Positions 45,879 through 55,753 of a DNA stretch of 64,000 nt are shown here, in pieces; positions within the stretch are counted from its first letter, which is position 1; each line of letters begins with the position of its first letter. The notes beneath the pieces were generated by a model. The model had not been told where the DNA came from. It saw only the letters and a program-made list of their open reading frames with translations, and did not search any database. This DNA is from Pseudoalteromonas luteoviolacea NCIMB 1944. GTDB taxonomy: Bacteria; Pseudomonadota; Gammaproteobacteria; Enterobacterales; Alteromonadaceae. The translations under genes and the position numbers were made by a program. The DNA is taken from positions 1 to 64,000 of the forward strand of contig NZ_AUXS01000015.1 of assembly GCF_001625565.1 (NCBI RefSeq), read 5' to 3'.

Positions 45879-47390
45879 ATGTCACTAGCAAAAACTTATA
45901 CACGTGCACAAGTTGGTGTTAATGCGCCGCTTGTGACAGTAGAAGTGCATTTAAGCAATGGTTTACCGGCATTCAATATTGTTGGTTTGCCTGAAGCGTC
46001 GGTAAAAGAGTCTAAGGAACGCGTTCGCTGTGCTTTAGCACATTGCCACTTTTTATTTCCAGAGCAGCGTATTACGGTGAATTTAGCACCGGCAGATCTA
46101 CCGAAACAAGGTGGACGCTATGACTTGGCCATTGCCGTGGGAATATTACTGGCATCTGGGCAAGTGCAAAACCGCCAAATAGGCGACTATGAGTTTTATG
46201 GGGAGTTAGCGCTTACGGGCGAAGTTCGCGAAGTAACAGCGGTGATCCCTGCATTAATGGCAGCCGCTGCAGCTGGGCGCTGTTGTTACATTCCAAAACC
46301 AAATCAAATGATGGCGAGCTTAGTGTCCAGTGGCGTACGTAAGTCCGTCGTGAGCTTGCGGGATGTTTGGGCTGATTTAGGCGGGCAAAATGCGCTGCCT
46401 TATGACGAGGTAATGTCTTGCCCTGAAGAGACACAATTGAATGCTCATGTGGATATGAGCGAGGTGAAAGGTCAAACCGCAGCTAAAAGGGTACTAGAAA
46501 TAGCTGCCGCAGGGGCACATAATGTGTTGTTTTTAGGTCCTCCTGGTACAGGTAAATCTATGCTGGCGCAGCGCATGCCTACGATTATGCCACCAATGCA
46601 GTTGAAACAAGCATTGGAAACGGCAGCAGTGTATTCGCTAATAGGGAAAGAAATCGATCCTCATAAATGGCGTCAACGTCCATTTCGCTCCCCACATCAT
46701 ACATGTTCAGCTGTAGCACTAGTGGGTGGCTCTTCAACACCTAGGCCTGGGGAGATCTCTCTTGCACACAATGGCATTCTTTTTTTGGATGAACTTCCAG
46801 AATATGAACGTAAGGTGCTAGATTCTCTTAGAGAGCCAATGGAAACAGGTATGGTGAATATTTCACGGGCGGCGCAACAGGTTGACTTTCCAGCTCGATT
46901 TCAACTTATTGCAGCACTCAATCCGAGTCCAACAGGGTGCCACCATGACAAGCGCTCCACTCCTGAGCAAGTGTTACGTTACCTCAGTAAGGTGTCGGGT
47001 CCCTTTGTGGACAGAATTGATCTTCAAATTGAATTACCAAGATTGAGTACTGCTGAGTTGCAGTCGGGTGCTGAGTCTGAAAGCAGCGCCTCCATTCGTA
47101 CTCGTGTTGAAAGCGCGCGGTTAGTAGCAATGCATCGTCAAGGTAAAGAGAATGCCTTGCTATCTAGCAAAGAGCTGGAGAAGTATTGCGGCTTGCCTCA
47201 AGGCGTGGCCGATTATTTAGCGAATGCCACAGAAAAGCTGCATTTATCGCCGCGTTCCTATCATCGAGTGGTTAAAGTCGCAAGAACGATAGCCGATCTC
47301 AGTAAACGCGATAATATAGCGCTGCCAGATATTAAAGAAGCACTTAGTTACCGCGCGTTTGAGCGCTTGCTCTCCCAGCTAATCCGTTAA
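45879..47390 (+). CDS. comM: YifB/ComM family AAA+ ATPase
   Basis: The 503-residue protein has an N-terminal Lon-substrate-like domain (about 1-170) and a Mg-chelatase-type AAA+ core with Walker A G-P-P-G-T-G-K-S (about 220) and Walker B L-F-L-D-E-L-P-E. A conserved sensor region and a C-terminal Mg-chelatase-like domain (from about 405, Y-H-R-V-V-K-V-A-R-T-I-A-D-L) follow. ComM is a hexameric helicase that promotes branch migration during natural transformation in Vibrio and Acinetobacter. It is not a true magnesium chelatase. The stop overlaps that of the convergent response regulator by 3 bp. Confidence 0.93.
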   Translation: MSLAKTYTRAQVGVNAPLVTVEVHLSNGLPAFNIVGLPEASVKESKERVRCALAHCHFLFPEQRITVNLAPADLPKQGGRYDLAIAVGILLASGQVQNRQIGDYEFYGELALTGEVREVTAVIPALMAAAAAGRCCYIPKPNQMMASLVSSGVRKSVVSLRDVWADLGGQNALPYDEVMSCPEETQLNAHVDMSEVKGQTAAKRVLEIAAAGAHNVLFLGPPGTGKSMLAQRMPTIMPPMQLKQALETAAVYSLIGKEIDPHKWRQRPFRSPHHTCSAVALVGGSSTPRPGEISLAHNGILFLDELPEYERKVLDSLREPMETGMVNISRAAQQVDFPARFQLIAALNPSPTGCHHDKRSTPEQVLRYLSKVSGPFVDRIDLQIELPRLSTAELQSGAESESSASIRTRVESARLVAMHRQGKENALLSSKELEKYCGLPQGVADYLANATEKLHLSPRSYHRVVKVARTIADLSKRDNIALPDIKEALSYRAFERLLSQLIR

Positions 47391-48091
47391 GCAGAAAGCA
47401 TGTACCCTTTGCCACGGACAGTGACAATGCGTTTTTGATCTTTTTCATCACCGAGTTTTTTACGTAATCGACCGATTAATACATCGACAGTGCGATCGCT
47501 AGGGCTCCAATCTGGTTGGCCGATATCTTCTGAAATTTTTGCGCGTGATGTCGCTTTGCCCGCATTGGCAATTAAGCAGATCAAAACCTTGTGCTCTGCT
47601 TCAGTTAACCTAGCTTCATCGCCATTTGGGTTAATTAAAGTGCGGTTATCTGGGTGCAATTTAAAGTCAGCGTACTCGATGAATTCTTCTGATTCATCTT
47701 CGTTGCGAGCGCCTGCTAAACGTTTGTACAGTGCGCGCATACGCAGCTCAAGCTCTAGTAAATCAACGGGTTTACAGACGTAATCATCTGCACCTTGTGC
47801 AAGTCCAGCGATGCGGTCAGCTTGTGAGTCGCGACTTGATAGCATAATCACACCGAGATCGGTTAATGTATTAAGTTCCTTAGCTAGCTGCAACCCATCT
47901 GTGGCAGGCAATACAATATCTATGATAGCCATCATAAAAGGAGTGCCTGTTTGGGCTTGCTCCTGCACGTGCTCTAGGGTCCGAGCACCGGTATTATCAA
48001 CGGTGATTTGAAACTCCGTTTGCGCAAAGTGACTTTCAACTCTTTTAGCCAGTAACTCATCGTCCTCGACTAATAATACGTTTATGCTCAT
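47387..48091 (-). CDS. OmpR-family response regulator (orphan)
   Basis: The 234-residue protein has a receiver domain (about 1-120; E-D-D-E at the pocket and the phospho-acceptor in I-I-D-I-V-L-P) followed by an OmpR/PhoB winged-helix DNA-binding domain (about 140-234). The latter ends with R-K-K-L-G-D-E-K and T-V-R-G-K-G-Y. No histidine kinase gene is beside it, so its partner must lie elsewhere. It converges on comM with overlapping stop codons, so the two mRNAs are complementary at their ends. Confidence 0.88.
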   Translation of the reverse strand: MSINVLLVEDDELLAKRVESHFAQTEFQITVDNTGARTLEHVQEQAQTGTPFMMAIIDIVLPATDGLQLAKELNTLTDLGVIMLSSRDSQADRIAGLAQGADDYVCKPVDLLELELRMRALYKRLAGARNEDESEEFIEYADFKLHPDNRTLINPNGDEARLTEAEHKVLICLIANAGKATSRAKISEDIGQPDWSPSDRTVDVLIGRLRKKLGDEKDQKRIVTVRGKGYMLSA

Positions 48092-48268
48092 GGTCTCGAA
48101 ACTTATTCAACAATTAATCTTAATCTTAGCACCGAGAATTCTCGGCTGAGAACCCTAAGTTATCTATTTTTATATAAAAACTCTAATGAAAAGCGACATT
48201 AATTAGTACGCTATTTGGTCACTTTTTAAAAATCATGAAATAGTTCTAGCTTTTTATTACTTGCACAT

Positions 48269-48297
48269 AAAAAAATAGCAGCACTAAAGTGCTGCTA
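48269..48297 (-). terminator. Terminator of the second S9 peptidase gene
   Basis: TAGCAGCAC (48276-48284) pairs with GTGCTGCTA (48289-48297) around 4 nt. On the minus strand it is followed by seven Us (48269-48275). Confidence 0.88.
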
Positions 48298-48304
48298 CAA
48301 GGTT

Positions 48305-50758
48305 TTATTTACCATACATGTGTTGCCACCATTGTGGCTCGTCTTTTAGATGCTTATCGAAATAAGCAAGCATAGTATCCCACCACTGGAAACGACGGTC
48401 TCTGGCAAATATTTGGTGATCTGCACCTTTATATTCAATAAGCTCGACGTCTTGATTGAGCATTTTTAAGGCGGTGTACATAATGTGGCTTTCTCCGACT
48501 GGTACGTTCACATCAGCATCGCCATGAACTAATAGCAGAGGGGTTTTAACTTTATCGGCATTGAACACAGGACTTTGCTGACTGTACAGCTTGCTGTTAT
48601 TCCACGGGTAGCTATGCTTAGATGCCTCAGATGAGTATAGGTACCCCCACCAGCCATGACCCCAGTATGAAGTTAGGTTAGAGATCCCCGCGTGTGAAAT
48701 TGAAGCGCTGAACATATCTGTTTTGGTGGCCAATGTCATTGTCATGAAGCCACCATAAGATGCGCCTAAATTACCTAAACGGTCCTTATCGACAAACTGG
48801 TACGCACTTAAGAATGCATTAGTGCCTTCAATGATATCGTCAGCTGCACGGTTGCCCCAATCATTGACATGTTTTGCCGAGAATTCTTGACCAAACCCTG
48901 TTGCGCCTGATGGTTGCAACACATAGACAACGTAGCCATTAGTTGCCCAAAAGTTAAATGGGTAACGGCCTGTAAAACCGCGTGAAACTGGCGATGTACC
49001 ACCGTAATAGTAAATCAGTGCAGGGTGCTTTTTGTTTTTATCTAAGCCGTGTGGGATATATACGCGGCCTTTTATTTCAGTACCAGCGGAATTGGTAAAG
49101 TTAAACTCTTCCAGTGCGGCTATTTCTGCATTTTTGTATGCTAGAGGTTTTGAGTCCCACAGTGTGCTGACACGGTTGTTCTTTGCATTGAGTTGAACCA
49201 GCTTTTGTGGCGTTGAAGCTGTTGTTCCAGTGGCAATAATAATAGGGCTGCGCTTGTCGGCAACACTGTATCTCTCTACAACGTCTAATTTAGCTTTAAG
49301 TGGCTTAAATTTATTTTTACTCTCATCGAATAAATATAGCTTCTTGCGATCTTCATCAGTCACTCTTAGTACTAGATCACCGTTATTTAATACTTTGAAT
49401 GAATCAATCGAAGGATCAAATTGCTTACTTAGGGCTTTAGTTTCTTTGCCTTGTGTATTCATCCAGAACAACTGTGTGTCATAGTTGTTGGCTAGCACAC
49501 CTTGAGCGAGTGTACGACCAGCTCCGTTGCCGAACTCTGCACCTGCTGTGACATAGATGCCATCATTACCATAGCGGGCATCATTGAATGTACCGTACTG
49601 GCCCAAAACTTTACTGCTATTGTTTGTTAGATCAAACTCTACCAATTCAGTTATGCCATGATATGGTGCATCGTAATGCTGTGGTGAGCGAGTCGCTAGG
49701 ATACGCTTATTTTTGGCGTCGAAATCTTCAAGAGAATGGCTAAGGTCATGTTCAGTCACTGCTTGAATTAGACCTGTGCTGATGTCCATTAAATATACTT
49801 GGCTGATATTGCGCGCATAAGACCAGCGATCTTCTAGGCCTTTATAGTGTTTAACTATCTTGTCGCCTTCTGGAGCTGTTTTGGTCCAAGAGAAGATCAA
49901 AGTATTGTTATCAAAGAATTTGAACCCACTTGCGCCGGTTAAATCTTCAGCGATGACTGTTTCTTTAAGCGTTTTGATATTGAGCGTTTTAAGCTGTTTG
50001 TTTTGAACAAAGACCACAGCTTTAGAATCTTCTCTCCAACTAACCCCATTTGCATTAACGCCATTTAAACGATATACGACTTCACCGTCTTCGTTATAAA
50101 GTACAGTATCACGTAGCGCAGAGTTGCCTTTATTGTCTTGATATTGCTGCTTGGTGGCAACGTAGTGGTTTGCATCAGGAGATAGTGAAATTGCGCTGAT
50201 AGTCGGAGAGTCGAAAAGCTGCTTTGCGGACAACGCTTTGGTGCTTTTTTGGGTAAATACCAGGGCATCATGCTCAGCATTTGGAGTATAGTCTACGACT
50301 ACTTTTTTCCAATCACTGACTTGCTCAGCGACAATTAATAGTTGGTGATCGCCAGTGACGGCGTTCAATGAATAGCTATCTTTGCCTTCAATTTGTTGGC
50401 CATTCAAAAAGACATGGGCTTTCTCTATACCAGTCAGGTTCAGTTTACCTTGTACAAAGCGCGCTGCAGAAAACTCAAGTTTTAGTGCCTGTAAGCCACC
50501 CATTGTTAATGCATTGACGTCAGCCAGTGGTTGCCACTTGATCTGTTCGCCAAAGACTTCTAATGAGCTATTGTCTTCACTTAACTTGCTAACGAGCGTG
50601 TTCACAATTGCCGTTTGGTGGCCGGTATGGTGCGGTTTAGTTTGAATGTTTTGACCAATTGGACCAATAAATTGAATGTGCTGGCTATCGATTGGCGCTG
50701 CGCTGAGTTGCGTAGCTATTGCGGAAAATAGTAAAGTTACCGCTGACTTAAATTTCAT
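48305..50758 (-). CDS. Secreted S9 family peptidase (prolyl oligopeptidase/acylaminoacyl-peptidase type)
   Basis: The 817-residue protein has a signal peptide (about 1-21, ending T-Q-L-S-A-A). A short jelly-roll-like region and a beta-propeller (about 180-520) precede the alpha/beta-hydrolase domain. The catalytic Ser is in G-A-S-Y-G-G-F, the Asp in V-H-G-D-A-D-V-N-V-P and the His in K-G-A-D-H-Q-I-F. G-A-S-Y-G-G-F is the common S9B/S9C nucleophile elbow, unlike the G-H-S-W-A-G of the other S9 peptidase at 28560-31313. Extracytoplasmic peptide degradation is the likely job. It is monocistronic. Confidence 0.9.
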   Translation of the reverse strand: MKFKSAVTLLFSAIATQLSAAPIDSQHIQFIGPIGQNIQTKPHHTGHQTAIVNTLVSKLSEDNSSLEVFGEQIKWQPLADVNALTMGGLQALKLEFSAARFVQGKLNLTGIEKAHVFLNGQQIEGKDSYSLNAVTGDHQLLIVAEQVSDWKKVVVDYTPNAEHDALVFTQKSTKALSAKQLFDSPTISAISLSPDANHYVATKQQYQDNKGNSALRDTVLYNEDGEVVYRLNGVNANGVSWREDSKAVVFVQNKQLKTLNIKTLKETVIAEDLTGASGFKFFDNNTLIFSWTKTAPEGDKIVKHYKGLEDRWSYARNISQVYLMDISTGLIQAVTEHDLSHSLEDFDAKNKRILATRSPQHYDAPYHGITELVEFDLTNNSSKVLGQYGTFNDARYGNDGIYVTAGAEFGNGAGRTLAQGVLANNYDTQLFWMNTQGKETKALSKQFDPSIDSFKVLNNGDLVLRVTDEDRKKLYLFDESKNKFKPLKAKLDVVERYSVADKRSPIIIATGTTASTPQKLVQLNAKNNRVSTLWDSKPLAYKNAEIAALEEFNFTNSAGTEIKGRVYIPHGLDKNKKHPALIYYYGGTSPVSRGFTGRYPFNFWATNGYVVYVLQPSGATGFGQEFSAKHVNDWGNRAADDIIEGTNAFLSAYQFVDKDRLGNLGASYGGFMTMTLATKTDMFSASISHAGISNLTSYWGHGWWGYLYSSEASKHSYPWNNSKLYSQQSPVFNADKVKTPLLLVHGDADVNVPVGESHIMYTALKMLNQDVELIEYKGADHQIFARDRRFQWWDTMLAYFDKHLKDEPQWWQHMYGK

Positions 50759-50886
50759 AGTATGCGCCTATTGTAGGTAAATAATATGCGTTAATATAAC
50801 ATATTCATAAAGATTACTATGGGCTGTGCGATTAAGTGCTGTACAGCTAAGATATAAGAGAACGGTTGTTACGTGAGGAGTAGACC

Positions 50887-51966
50887 TTGTTTTTGTTAAT
50901 TAGCTACATGTTTTTAGCTATCGCGATTTCTTTTTTATGCTCGGTTATGGAGGCGGTACTACTGAGTATCACGCCTAGCCATGTTGGGATGATGAAGCAA
51001 CAAAACCCAACTTTGGCATCACGTGTGCAAAAGTTGAAAGACAATATTGATAAACCTCTAGCCGCTATATTGACGCTCAATACGGTTGCTCATACCGCAG
51101 GTGCAGCGGGGGTTGGTGCTCAAGCTGCCGTAGTATTTGGAGACGCGGCCGTTGGTATGGCTTCCGCGGTGATGACCTTGTTAGTACTCGTGCTGTCTGA
51201 AATTATTCCAAAAACGTTAGGTGCGACTTATTGGCGTGGACTCACGCCGAGTGTGAGTTTCGCTTTGGTGTGGATGGTGCGCCTATTGAAGCCATTTGTG
51301 TGGATGTCTGATCAGTTAACCAAGCTCATAGGTAAAAAAGGTGATGAGTCTATTTATATTCGTCAGGAAATAGAGGCCATGGCGGAAATGGGCTCTCAAG
51401 CAGGCGCATTACAAGCTGAAGAATCAGCAACCATACGCAGCTTGCTCCAGTTTAGACATGCAAAGCTAGAAAACTTAATGACACCAAGAACGGTGTTATT
51501 TAAGGTGCATAAAGATATGACGGTGCATGATTATCTTGCAGATCACGGTTCAGTGTCTTTCTCGCGCGTGTTGGTTTTTGACCAAAACAGCGACGATATT
51601 GTTGGGTTTGTGCACAAAAATGACATTATGCTGGCTTATCACCGACTTGGTGAAGATTATAAGATCAGCAAGCTAATGAAGCCACTGTACACAGTGCCAG
51701 AAACCTTGGCTGCCCCGACTTTATTTCAAACCCTGTTAGAAAAACGTATTCATATTGCCCTGGTGGTCGACGAATATGGAGATATTCAAGGTATCGTCAC
51801 GTTGGAAGACTTGTTGGAGTCCCTGATGGGCATGGATATCGTCGATGAACGTGAGCAAACTAGCGATATGCAGGCGGCGGCGAAACAAAAATGGCAACAA
51901 CGTATAGACAATCATAGCCATTTAATTGTCACTGAAAATGAGCCTGAAGGACAAGATAAAAAGTAG
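50887..51966 (+). CDS. CNNM/DUF21 and CBS-pair transmembrane protein (hemolysin-C-like)
   Basis: The 359-residue protein has an N-terminal DUF21 membrane domain (about 1-160, several hydrophobic helices; L-S-E-I-I-P-K-T-L-G near residue 107) and a CBS pair (about 190-320). There is no C-terminal CorC_HlyC domain. Proteins of this class take part in Mg2+/Co2+ efflux or resistance. The start is a TTG at 50887 with GAGGAG 6 nt upstream, and the resulting N-terminus (M-F-L-L-I-S-Y) fits the family. It is monocistronic and converges on the REC-EAL gene. Confidence 0.86.
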   Translation: MFLLISYMFLAIAISFLCSVMEAVLLSITPSHVGMMKQQNPTLASRVQKLKDNIDKPLAAILTLNTVAHTAGAAGVGAQAAVVFGDAAVGMASAVMTLLVLVLSEIIPKTLGATYWRGLTPSVSFALVWMVRLLKPFVWMSDQLTKLIGKKGDESIYIRQEIEAMAEMGSQAGALQAEESATIRSLLQFRHAKLENLMTPRTVLFKVHKDMTVHDYLADHGSVSFSRVLVFDQNSDDIVGFVHKNDIMLAYHRLGEDYKISKLMKPLYTVPETLAAPTLFQTLLEKRIHIALVVDEYGDIQGIVTLEDLLESLMGMDIVDEREQTSDMQAAAKQKWQQRIDNHSHLIVTENEPEGQDKK

Positions 51967-51990
51967 TCTCAGACGTGCTGCGCTGGAAAG

Positions 51991-53199
51991 TTAAGGGTTT
52001 GAGTTAATCATTCTTTCCCATGAGTGTATCCAGCGCACAAATTCAGAGAGGGCTTTTGGTCGGCTGATCAAATAGCCCTGCATTAGCAGGCTGAATTTAT
52101 ACCTTTCTAAGTATTGAAGCTCTTCAATACGCTCAATGCCTTCGGCAACAATATCGAGTTGTTCATTTTGGGCTATGTCTATCAAACTATCGACCAAAAC
52201 TTGTGAAAACCGATCTGACTCGATATAGGTGATCAAAGAGCGGTCGATTTTAATTTCTGTAAACGGCAGCGTTTTCAGCTGGTGGATATTAGTAAATCCA
52301 GTACCAAAATCATCAAGAGCAAGATCAAAGCCACGTAACCTGAGGCGGTTGATGGTTTCCAGTTGTAAACTGGTGACAATTGGTTGATGCTCGGTGATTT
52401 CGACAATGACCTCTTGAGGTTTTAAACGATTAAGCTCCAAAATTAGCGCAAGCTTATCTGGGCAGCTGGTATCATTGAGTTGAATGGGTGAAAGGTTAAA
52501 GGCCAACTTGAACGGGTAGTTTAATTCATTTCGGATGAGTTGAAACTCGGTTGCTGCTTTTTCAAAAAGCTGAAAAGTAAGCAAGTTTATCAAATCTAGA
52601 TCTTCTGCAACGCCGATAAAGCGTTTTGGCAGCATGACTTGACCGTGCTCTTTAGACACAATACGCGCGAGTACTTCAATACTTTTAATTTGTTTGGTAC
52701 CACGGTGCACCTTGGGTTGATAAAAAGGTGTGATCTCATGTTGGCTAATTGCCTCTAACAGCTTTTCTTCAGTGATGGGCTGTTCATACTCTTCTTCTGT
52801 TCCGACAAAGCTGTCTAATTTTTTTAAGTTTCTTTCAACATCAATGAGCTGCACTGGCTTTGCGATATTGCCAATTAAGTGTGTACAGTGTTGGCGCGCC
52901 AAATTGGCCGCTAAATCAATGATGCGATTTTCCATCTCTGAAATGATAATGATCCCGCCGGGATAATGTATTTCACCTAAATGGCGAATAAATTCCATAC
53001 CATCCATTTCAGGCATGTTGAGATCAGTGAAGATGGCATCATAAGGGTAGGGGGACTGACGTATTTTTTCCAGAGCTTTTGGCGCACTGTCTACGGCGGT
53101 GACATGTTCAATATCGAGTTCAGATAGAATGGCTTGCATCACTACAAGGATCGCGTGAGAATCATCTACAACAAGTATACGTCGGCTACGATTGTTCAT
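51991..53199 (-). CDS. Response regulator with EAL domain (c-di-GMP phosphodiesterase)
   Basis: The 402-residue protein has a receiver domain (about 7-125; V-D-D-S and the phospho-acceptor in F-T-D-L-N-M-P-E-M-D-G) followed by an EAL domain (about 150-390). The signature reads E-V-L rather than E-A-L. The metal-binding and catalytic positions are kept (F-N-L-S, V-E-I-T-E-H, L-D-D-F-G-T-G-F, I-K-I-D-R, A-E-G-I-E, Q-G-Y-L-I), so phosphodiesterase activity is expected. AGGAAATT precedes the ATG. No cognate kinase is adjacent. Confidence 0.88.
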   Translation of the reverse strand: MNNRSRRILVVDDSHAILVVMQAILSELDIEHVTAVDSAPKALEKIRQSPYPYDAIFTDLNMPEMDGMEFIRHLGEIHYPGGIIIISEMENRIIDLAANLARQHCTHLIGNIAKPVQLIDVERNLKKLDSFVGTEEEYEQPITEEKLLEAISQHEITPFYQPKVHRGTKQIKSIEVLARIVSKEHGQVMLPKRFIGVAEDLDLINLLTFQLFEKAATEFQLIRNELNYPFKLAFNLSPIQLNDTSCPDKLALILELNRLKPQEVIVEITEHQPIVTSLQLETINRLRLRGFDLALDDFGTGFTNIHQLKTLPFTEIKIDRSLITYIESDRFSQVLVDSLIDIAQNEQLDIVAEGIERIEELQYLERYKFSLLMQGYLISRPKALSEFVRWIHSWERMINSNP

Positions 53200-53429
53200 A
53201 ATTTCCTGTCCCTAGGGCTGACTGTCTCTATGTGCTCGTTAAAGTTAGGCTGCTCTAATCTCTTTCATATCATTAATTAGATGACAAAAATATTTCAAAG
53301 AGGTCGAAAGACTCGGGTGAATTCGACATCCTAAGCGTAGTACAACTTGGTAAGAATTCACTCATTGTCTCTTCAATAGAGACTATGAATTGAGGATAAT
53401 AGTGAAAATTTCGCAAAGTAGTGAATACG

Positions 53430-54443
53430 ATGACAAGAATTGAGCTTCCTATCGGTGGCATGGCTATATCGATTATGGTAAGTCAGCATACGGTGGTACA
53501 GGTGTACAAAGAGCAGCAGTCAGTCCCCATTGAGGAGCACAGTGAACATCAGTTTAGTGTGGATTTAGGGACACATGTTTTGATGTTGGATACCACACAA
53601 TTACAAACCAATGCGCTTGCTGTATCAATTGATCAATCACCGTGGCAATGGATTGAAGTACCTCATGCCATAGAAGAGCGACGGGGCAACTGGTTGGGCT
53701 TAGCGGCACTGGGTTTTAAGCTATTTAAAAGTGCCAAAGTAGTCAAAGCGGCATTGCTTGGTGCATCGGTAGCCGGGTATGCGTGGTTGTTTTCTTGGCA
53801 ATTTGCATTGATGCTGGTGGCTTGTCTTGTGGTCCATGAATATGGGCATGTGCGCGCTATGAAATACTTTGGGTTGAAAACCAAAGGTTTTTATCTGATC
53901 CCTTTTGTCGGTGGCTTGGCTATGAGCGAAGATAAGATGACCACCCGTTGGCAGGATGTCATTATTTCTTTGATGGGACCCGCGTTTGGCTTGTTTACAT
54001 CGGTGCTGGGTGTGGTGCTTTATTATGCGACCGGTGCGGAAATATTCGCAGGTGTTGCGGTACTCAGTGCACTGTTAAATTTATTTAACTTACTACCTAT
54101 TTTGCCGCTGGATGGCGGGCATGTACTTAAAAGTATTAGTTTTTCAATGCGTTCTTGGGTAGGTTTGCTCGCTTGCCTTGCAGGGTTAGGGCTTGGGCTC
54201 TGGATCAGCTTCAGCTTTGGTTTGATGTTGTTGGCATTTTTCATCTTTATTGGCAGCATTGAAATTTTATTGGAATGGCGTACTCGTCATCAAACCCACA
54301 TGCTGCCCTTAGACCGTTATGGACAGGTTGTCTCCGCTGTATTGTATGCGCTTGTCGCTGTCGGGCATATTGCCGTGATGTGGCATTTTGCAGACTCAGA
54401 CAATGTGATCCTGAGCCTGCCTGTGAAAATTTTGTCTAGCTAA
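53430..54443 (+). CDS. M50 family (site-2-protease-like) membrane metallopeptidase
   Basis: The protein has 337 residues from this ATG. The first ~85 residues form a soluble, beta-rich region of no known family. Membrane helices then begin, with the zinc motif H-E-Y-G-H (about residue 136) and the third ligand region L-P-L-D-G-G-H (about 225), both standard for M50. Several more helices follow. Intramembrane cleavage of an unknown substrate is expected. A GTG at 53421 is an alternative start, and neither has a strong ribosome site. It shares a 230-bp divergent spacer with the REC-EAL gene. Its stop overlaps that of the convergent transporter gene. Confidence 0.8.
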   Translation: MTRIELPIGGMAISIMVSQHTVVQVYKEQQSVPIEEHSEHQFSVDLGTHVLMLDTTQLQTNALAVSIDQSPWQWIEVPHAIEERRGNWLGLAALGFKLFKSAKVVKAALLGASVAGYAWLFSWQFALMLVACLVVHEYGHVRAMKYFGLKTKGFYLIPFVGGLAMSEDKMTTRWQDVIISLMGPAFGLFTSVLGVVLYYATGAEIFAGVAVLSALLNLFNLLPILPLDGGHVLKSISFSMRSWVGLLACLAGLGLGLWISFSFGLMLLAFFIFIGSIEILLEWRTRHQTHMLPLDRYGQVVSAVLYALVAVGHIAVMWHFADSDNVILSLPVKILSS

Positions 54444-55753
54444 ACAAAGGTTAAGATAGCCGCAATGATAATGCCTGTTACTAGAAGTTGTAGCAGGCAA
54501 AATCCCATAATATCTCTTGCTTTTAGCCCTGCAATTGCGAGCACAGGCAAGGCCCAAAATGGTTGGATAAGGTTTGTCCACGCATCTCCCCAGGCGACCG
54601 CCATGGCTACACGGGCAATATCGGCTTCTAAGGCCTGGGCCGCCGGGATCACAATTGGCGCCTGCACAGCCCACTGCCCACCCCCTGAAGGCACAAAAAT
54701 ATTCACTAAACCTGCACTCAGAAAGCTCCAAAAGGGCAGGCTTTGTGCGTCACTGATTGAGACGAATCCCGCTGAAATTTGCTCTGCAAGACCTGTTTGA
54801 ACCATAATCGCCATGATCCCAGCATAAAATGGAAATTGGATCACAATACCGGCGCCCCCTTTAATTGCCTCTTGCAAAGAGTTGAGAATAAGGGTGGCCG
54901 AACCATGAAACAGAATTGCCAAGAACAAAAAGAGTGCAATGATGATATTGAGGTTTAGTCCACCTCCGGTAGCAATAAAATAGTAGCCTAAGTAGCAACA
55001 GCCTAGTAAGCCTATAGCCCTGCCAAGTAACGGTGTGTGCTCTAACCGTTCTGCGGGCGTTAATATATTTACCGTCTTTTCTGGCTCTGATGTTTTCAGC
55101 TTCGTTTTATCAATTAAAACTTGCTCTTTTTCAGGTGGTAACATAGCGCGATTTAGCAGCGGTAGCACCACCAGCATTGCACCGAGCAAGATTAAATTAA
55201 AGTATGAAAAAATGGTTTGTCCGGTGTTTAGAATACCAATTTGTGACTCGGCAAAGTGACCATCTGATGCAATGGTGAGGGGCACTGAGCCTGCAAGCCC
55301 GCCATGCCATACAATAAAGCCAGAATAAGCGCTGGCGACCAGCACCCGGTAATCTACATTGATGTGTCTGGCCAAAGCTTTGGCAAAGAGCGCACCGACC
55401 ACTAGGCCAAAGCCCCAGTTTAACCAGCTTGCGAGCATCGAGATCAATGTGACTAATAAAATAGCTTGCTTTGGAGACTTGGCACAGCGTGCAAGTTTAT
55501 TGAGCAGCCTGCCACAAAAGGGGGTATTTGCCAGCATAAAGCCTGCAATCAAAACAAGTAACATCTGCATCGCAAATGTCAGTAAATTCCACAATCCACT
55601 TCCCCAGATTTGTACGGTTTCAATCGGGGTGGTTGGTGTGAATAGGGTTGCCATAAACATAACAAACAAGGTTAGTATAATGACAAAAACAAAGGGATCT
55701 GGCAGATAGCGCTCGACAAGTCGACTCAGTGGCCGTGTAATGGTGTTTAGCAT
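54440..55753 (-). CDS. Short-chain fatty acid transporter (AtoE/TIGR00366 family)
   Basis: The 437-residue inner membrane protein has about 10-12 hydrophobic helices. Conserved AtoE-type segments are Y-L-P-D-P-F-V-F (about 17-24), S-W-L-N-W-G-F-G-L-V-V-G, W-H-G-G-L-A-G-S-V-P-L and F-V-P-S-G-G-G-Q-W-A-V-Q-A-P. The family imports acetoacetate or short-chain fatty acids. The longer frame from 55801 is rejected: the ATG at 55753 has AGGA about 8 nt upstream and matches the family start and length. No beta-oxidation genes are nearby, so the substrate is not resolved. Confidence 0.88.
   Translation of the reverse strand: MLNTITRPLSRLVERYLPDPFVFVIILTLFVMFMATLFTPTTPIETVQIWGSGLWNLLTFAMQMLLVLIAGFMLANTPFCGRLLNKLARCAKSPKQAILLVTLISMLASWLNWGFGLVVGALFAKALARHINVDYRVLVASAYSGFIVWHGGLAGSVPLTIASDGHFAESQIGILNTGQTIFSYFNLILLGAMLVVLPLLNRAMLPPEKEQVLIDKTKLKTSEPEKTVNILTPAERLEHTPLLGRAIGLLGCCYLGYYFIATGGGLNLNIIIALFLFLAILFHGSATLILNSLQEAIKGGAGIVIQFPFYAGIMAIMVQTGLAEQISAGFVSISDAQSLPFWSFLSAGLVNIFVPSGGGQWAVQAPIVIPAAQALEADIARVAMAVAWGDAWTNLIQPFWALPVLAIAGLKARDIMGFCLLQLLVTGIIIAAILTFV

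Noticed and set aside
45879..47390. Magnesium chelatase subunit ChlI
   Set aside because: The N-terminal Lon-like domain and overall order are those of ComM/YifB, and no chlorophyll-pathway genes are present.
54465..54800. 111-codon frame (and others nearby) antisense to the AtoE-type transporter gene
   Set aside because: It mirrors the transporter gene, and no family resemblance or ribosome site supports it.
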